9,760 nt of DNA. Origin: an uncultured Lachnobacterium sp. Lineage in GTDB: Bacteria > Bacillota > Clostridia > Lachnospirales > Lachnospiraceae. The notes below the pieces were generated by a model, which ran no database searches, was not told the origin of the DNA, and was given only the letters and a program-made list of their open reading frames with translations. The stretch's first letter is position 1. The number at the start of each line of letters is the position of its first letter. The position numbers were made by a program, and so were the translations under genes. Shown one piece after another: positions 7,047 through 9,760 of the stretch. The DNA is taken from the NCBI GenBank assembly GCA_900550545.1, contig URSS01000064.1, forward strand, positions 1 through 9,760, written 5' to 3'.

Positions 7047-7060
7047 ATGGCAACTGCCAT
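7047..7060. promoter_or_regulatory. Palindromic operator candidate upstream of the tandem-HTH gene
   Basis: ATGGCA and TGCCAT form a perfect 6-bp inverted repeat with a 2-base spacer. It lies 3 bases after a consensus -35 hexamer TTGACA (7038-7043). A dyad of this size upstream of a helix-turn-helix regulator gene is a natural autoregulatory operator, but nothing else in the sequence proves binding. The -10 that would go with this TTGACA is poor (CATAAT at 7058-7063, 14-base spacing). Confidence 0.35.
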
Positions 7061-7108
7061 AATGGAAACTAATGCAGATATGAACTTTAAGACTATGCAT
7101 TTATACTG

Positions 7109-7114
7109 TATAAT
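7109..7114 (+). promoter_or_regulatory. -10 box of the tandem-HTH gene
   Basis: A perfect TATAAT, 34 bases before the chosen ATG. The -35 region (TTTAAG at about 7086) is weak, as is usual for promoters that need an activator. Transcription would begin near 7121, which excludes an ATG start at that position. Confidence 0.55.
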
Positions 7115-7130
7115 CAGTATATGAACCTTC

Positions 7131-7138
7131 AAAGGAGA
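7131..7138 (+). promoter_or_regulatory. Ribosome binding site deciding the tandem-HTH gene start
   Basis: AAAGGAGA lies 9 bases before the ATG at 7148 and downstream of the alternative ATG at 7121, so the shorter reading is favoured. Confidence 0.75.
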
Positions 7139-7147
7139 CAAGGCAAT

Positions 7148-8911
7148 ATGAGATTTTGTGACCAGCTTAATGATTACATAAGAGAACTTGACTGCATGGC
7201 AAAAGATATCTGCGACAAATCATCAATATCTGCTTCAACATTCAGCAGATATCGTTCCGGCGAACGCATTCCCGCCCCGGACTCCGATACATTAGACAAA
7301 ATATGTAAAGCACTTCACGATATTGCACTTGAGCGTAATTATGACAAATCCCTGTCAGATAATAATTATAACTTTGATTATGACAGCTTAATGCAGTCTT
7401 TCACACAGTGCGAAGACTATGCCTCAGGCTCTAATGCCGATAAGCAGTATCTTCAGCGGAATTTCCGTGTGCTCGTTGATGTACTTGACATAAGCATCAG
7501 CAGACTGAGTTCATATACCAACTATGATTCCTCAACACTTTTCCGCTTCCGCAACGGAGCCAGACAGCCTTCAGACGCTATAGGGTTTGCATCTGCCGTA
7601 TCAGCATATGTTGCCGGTGAATTGACAACCGTACACAACATGAATGTTCTTGCTGATCTTTTGGAATGCAGTACTTCCGATATATCGGACCATAATATCC
7701 GCTATCAAAAAATATATGACTGGCTTTTGACCAATCAGCAGCATTCATCTGCATTCAACAGTGTGAGTCATTTTCTTGACAGTCTTGATGAATTCGATTT
7801 GAATGCGTACACCAAGATTTTTCATTTTGATAAATTAACTATTCCTGCAATGCCTTTTCAACTCCGTACATCCCGTTTCTGTTACGGAATAAATGAAATG
7901 ATGGGCTGCGAACTTGATTTTCTGAAAGCTACAGTCACATCTCGCTCGGATGCTGATGTAACAATGTACAGTGATATGCCGATGGCTGAGATGGCAAAAG
8001 ATCTTGATTTTGCTAAGAAATGGATGTTTGGCATGGCCATGCTCCTAAAAAAGGGACTCCATATAAATATTGTACATAATCTGGATCGTTCGCTTGATGA
8101 GCTTATTCTTGGGCTGGAAAGCTGGATTCCTCTATATATGACGGGCCAGGTATCTCCTTACTATCTTAAAGGATGCCAGAATGATGTATTTCTACATTTT
8201 CTGCGTGTATCGGGTGCAGCAGTCATCAGTGGTGAAGCAATATCCGGACACCATAGTGACGGGCGCTATTACATCTCCAAAACAAAAGAGGACATCAATT
8301 ATGGCCGCACACGCGCAAAAAACCTTCTTGATACTGCACTCCCGCTTATGAACATATATACCTGCATCGACTCTGCCAAAATGCAGGCATTCCTCACGTC
8401 ATATATAACCACCGATGGAACAAGGCGTGATATAATGTCATCTCCACCTTTGTATACAATAAGCGATTCACTTCTCAATTCAATACTTGAGCATAATAAT
8501 ACGGATCCGGCCACAAGACAGCGTATATTGCAATATGCTGCCCTGCAACGCAGATCCGTTGAAACTATTCTTGAGAATAATATTGTTAATATTGATATTT
8601 CATATGTAAATTCTGAAGAGTTTGAACAATACCCGGTAATGCTCTCACTCTCAGGGATGTTTCACGATAATAATATTTATTATGACTATAACGAATACTG
8701 CCGGCACATTAAAGAAAGCCGGGAATATGCCGCCTCACACAGTAATTACTCTCTTAATATCACCTCATCGCATATATTCCGTAATCTTCAGATACACATA
8801 CATGAAGGCTGCTGGGTTCTTATATCCAAATGTAATTCACCGGCAATTCATTTTGTTATACGTCATCCAAAATTGCGGGATGCCATAGAACAATTTGTTA
8901 AAGACTTCTGA
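7148..8911 (+). CDS. Large regulator-like protein with two tandem XRE-type HTH segments
   Basis: 587 residues, soluble, no signal peptide or membrane segment. An amino-terminal XRE-like helix-turn-helix occupies about 3-60, with recognition-helix region SASTFSRYRSGERIP (28-42). A second, diverged copy lies at about 100-158, with DSSTLFRFRNGARQP (127-141): the shared pattern S-T-x-F-R-[YF]-R-x-G-x-R-x-P marks an internal duplication. A third weaker helical unit may follow near 163-195. The remaining 390 residues form a region I do not recognise. It has conserved-looking patches INIVHNLDRSLDEL, GLESWIPLYMTG and SPYYLKG, which suggest a sensor or ligand-binding domain. DNA binding is a fair inference from the first segment; the signal and targets are unknown. 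The upstream palindrome suggests autoregulation. The 3' end overlaps the convergent SprT-like gene by 14 bp. It could alternatively be an accessory-region protein with a defence or phage-response role, but nothing seen supports that directly. Confidence 0.82.
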   Translation: MRFCDQLNDYIRELDCMAKDICDKSSISASTFSRYRSGERIPAPDSDTLDKICKALHDIALERNYDKSLSDNNYNFDYDSLMQSFTQCEDYASGSNADKQYLQRNFRVLVDVLDISISRLSSYTNYDSSTLFRFRNGARQPSDAIGFASAVSAYVAGELTTVHNMNVLADLLECSTSDISDHNIRYQKIYDWLLTNQQHSSAFNSVSHFLDSLDEFDLNAYTKIFHFDKLTIPAMPFQLRTSRFCYGINEMMGCELDFLKATVTSRSDADVTMYSDMPMAEMAKDLDFAKKWMFGMAMLLKKGLHINIVHNLDRSLDELILGLESWIPLYMTGQVSPYYLKGCQNDVFLHFLRVSGAAVISGEAISGHHSDGRYYISKTKEDINYGRTRAKNLLDTALPLMNIYTCIDSAKMQAFLTSYITTDGTRRDIMSSPPLYTISDSLLNSILEHNNTDPATRQRILQYAALQRRSVETILENNIVNIDISYVNSEEFEQYPVMLSLSGMFHDNNIYYDYNEYCRHIKESREYAASHSNYSLNITSSHIFRNLQIHIHEGCWVLISKCNSPAIHFVIRHPKLRDAIEQFVKDF

Positions 8912-9518
8912 TAACAATCCTGCCTCCGCACCTGCACCTGTAATTCTGAGGTCTTGTAACTACCTTGCCGGCTCTTTTATAGCCCTGCGATCTGCCACAG
9001 CTCGTGCATGTCGCAATGTACTTTACCGGCATTGTCCTGCGCCTGCTGATTGCATTTCTGCCGAATGAACCATCACCAGTGCCACCAGCAATGTCAGATG
9101 CTCCGGTTGATGATTCAAGCCCATCAATCCCCTTTTCTTCGGATGATGTAACACGCTTGACATTATAACCATACTTCTCATTAACAATTGATGCATACCT
9201 TTTCCAAAGAGCACTGTGATTCATGCATCCTTTACATGTATGAATCACTTCATGCATCAGTGTATTCTTAATACTGGATTCATCAGTACCAATCAGCCTT
9301 GTCGTAACTTCTATTCTATATACTGTGGATGCTGCAGACCGGCTGATAACTGCCGTACATCGTCCCCAAAAAGACTTTGCCCTTGTATTAATTACAACCT
9401 CCGGCTCTATCGCCTGTATTGGGATTCCGGCAGCAACTGCTTCTTGGATAACATCTTTAAGGCAGCCATTCAGATACTCCCGAAGCTGCTCATTGCATTC
9501 ATGTTTTTGTCTGTACAT
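8898..9518 (-). CDS. SprT-like zinc metalloprotease with carboxy-terminal zinc ribbon
   Basis: 206-residue protein of the SprT/Spartan-like family. Members share a zincin fold; eukaryotic Spartan degrades DNA-protein crosslinks, while the roles of bacterial members are mostly unproven. The metalloprotease motif is MHEVIH (H89, E90, H93), with H101 in MNHSALW as the likely third zinc ligand, all within a domain of about 15-118. A Gly/Ser-rich, low-complexity linker (about 133-158) leads to a basic stretch SRRR and a zinc ribbon: CTSCG (C171, C174) and CRCG (C195, C197). No secretion signal. The ATG at 9518 has only a weak AGAGAGA ribosome binding site 10 bases upstream, and no better start is in frame. 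Convergent with the tandem-HTH gene and overlapping its end. Family call is sure; substrate is not. Confidence 0.87.
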   Translation of the reverse strand: MYRQKHECNEQLREYLNGCLKDVIQEAVAAGIPIQAIEPEVVINTRAKSFWGRCTAVISRSAASTVYRIEVTTRLIGTDESSIKNTLMHEVIHTCKGCMNHSALWKRYASIVNEKYGYNVKRVTSSEEKGIDGLESSTGASDIAGGTGDGSFGRNAISRRRTMPVKYIATCTSCGRSQGYKRAGKVVTRPQNYRCRCGGRIVIRSL

Positions 9519-9597
9519 GCTGTTAAATTCTCTCTAAAATCGCTGACAATAAAATTGCTGACTATTCCGTATAAAATCTTATAAGACATTCTACTGC

Positions 9598-9634
9598 AAA
9601 AAAATCGCTAAAGCTTCGTAAAAGCCTTAGCGAT
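9598..9634 (-). terminator. Rho-independent terminator of the tRNA-Trp gene
   Basis: On the - strand a 13-bp stem, ATCGCTAAGGCTT with AAGCTTTAGCGAT (one G-T wobble), closes a 5-base loop and runs into six further T (9603-9598). It lies 13 bases beyond the tRNA 3' end, so it ends that transcript. It also shields the SprT-like gene from read-through. Confidence 0.88.
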
Positions 9635-9647
9635 ATATTTTAATTAA

Positions 9648-9718
9648 CAGGGGTGGAGAGAATCGAACTCCCACCAAAGGTTTTGGAGACCCCTATGATA
9701 CCACTTCACCACACCCCT
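9648..9718 (-). tRNA. tRNA-Trp (anticodon CCA)
   Basis: On the - strand, a 7-bp acceptor stem AGGGGTG/CACCCCT with discriminator G; an anticodon loop CTCCAAA giving CCA (9684-9686 on the + strand); a T arm GGGAG-TTCGATT-CTCTC with one wobble; and a D arm between. The anticodon-to-T-arm part closely resembles Bacillus tRNA-Trp from memory. The 3' CCA is not encoded, so it must be added by nucleotidyltransferase. 71 nt without CCA. Confidence 0.95.
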
Positions 9719-9760
9719 ATGAAGTAATTGACCCTTCAAAACTGCACATTAAATTATCTT

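Noticed and set aside
7121..7147. Upstream ATG at 7121 for the tandem-HTH gene
   Set aside because: It has no ribosome binding site before it, coincides with the predicted transcription start, and the AAAGGAGA lies inside the added codons.
1..9760. CRISPR arrays, phage attachment duplications and origins
   Set aside because: No regularly spaced repeats, no duplicated tRNA 3' end and no DnaA-box cluster were seen on reading both strands.

Overview
The window looks like part of a low-to-moderate GC Firmicute chromosome, most likely a gut Clostridia/Lachnospiraceae-type bacterium. This is inferred from strong AGGAGG-type ribosome binding sites, AT-rich spacers, a Bacillus/Clostridium-like tRNA-Trp, a YesN-type response regulator and glycoside hydrolases typical of that group. 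No marker in the window proves the taxon.

Left part (1-3546): a + strand carbohydrate-degradation operon. It holds a six-hairpin glycosidase-like gene whose 5' end lies outside the window, then a tightly coupled GH172/DUF2961 gene. After a short spacer with a run of nine C comes the amino-terminal stub of a GH31 alpha-glucosidase that loses homology and stops after 136 codons. A perfect 13-bp hairpin closes this block. On the opposite strand (3587-5167) lies a REC + AraC response regulator of the YesN type, which probably regulated the sugar genes or a transporter outside the window. No partner histidine kinase is visible.

Middle (about 5259-6892): an apparently intact IS110-family element. 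The DEDD transposase/recombinase keeps its catalytic residues. Its roughly 320-bp 5' non-coding end has an extended -10 promoter and two successive stem-plus-large-loop structures, the layout expected of a bridge RNA. The two loops use the same register and can be matched by hand to candidate left and right ends of the element with a CT core, which gives a concrete prediction for the element's ends and for its empty site.

Right part (7109-9760): a + strand gene for a 587-residue protein with two tandem XRE-like helix-turn-helix segments and a large carboxy-terminal region I do not recognise. It is preceded by a TATAAT box and a small palindrome. It converges with, and overlaps by 14 bp, a - strand SprT-like zinc metalloprotease gene with a carboxy-terminal zinc ribbon. 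The window ends with a - strand tRNA-Trp(CCA) and its rho-independent terminator.

The best candidate for an undescribed system is the IS110 bridge-RNA unit with its predicted guides. The large tandem-HTH regulator is second.
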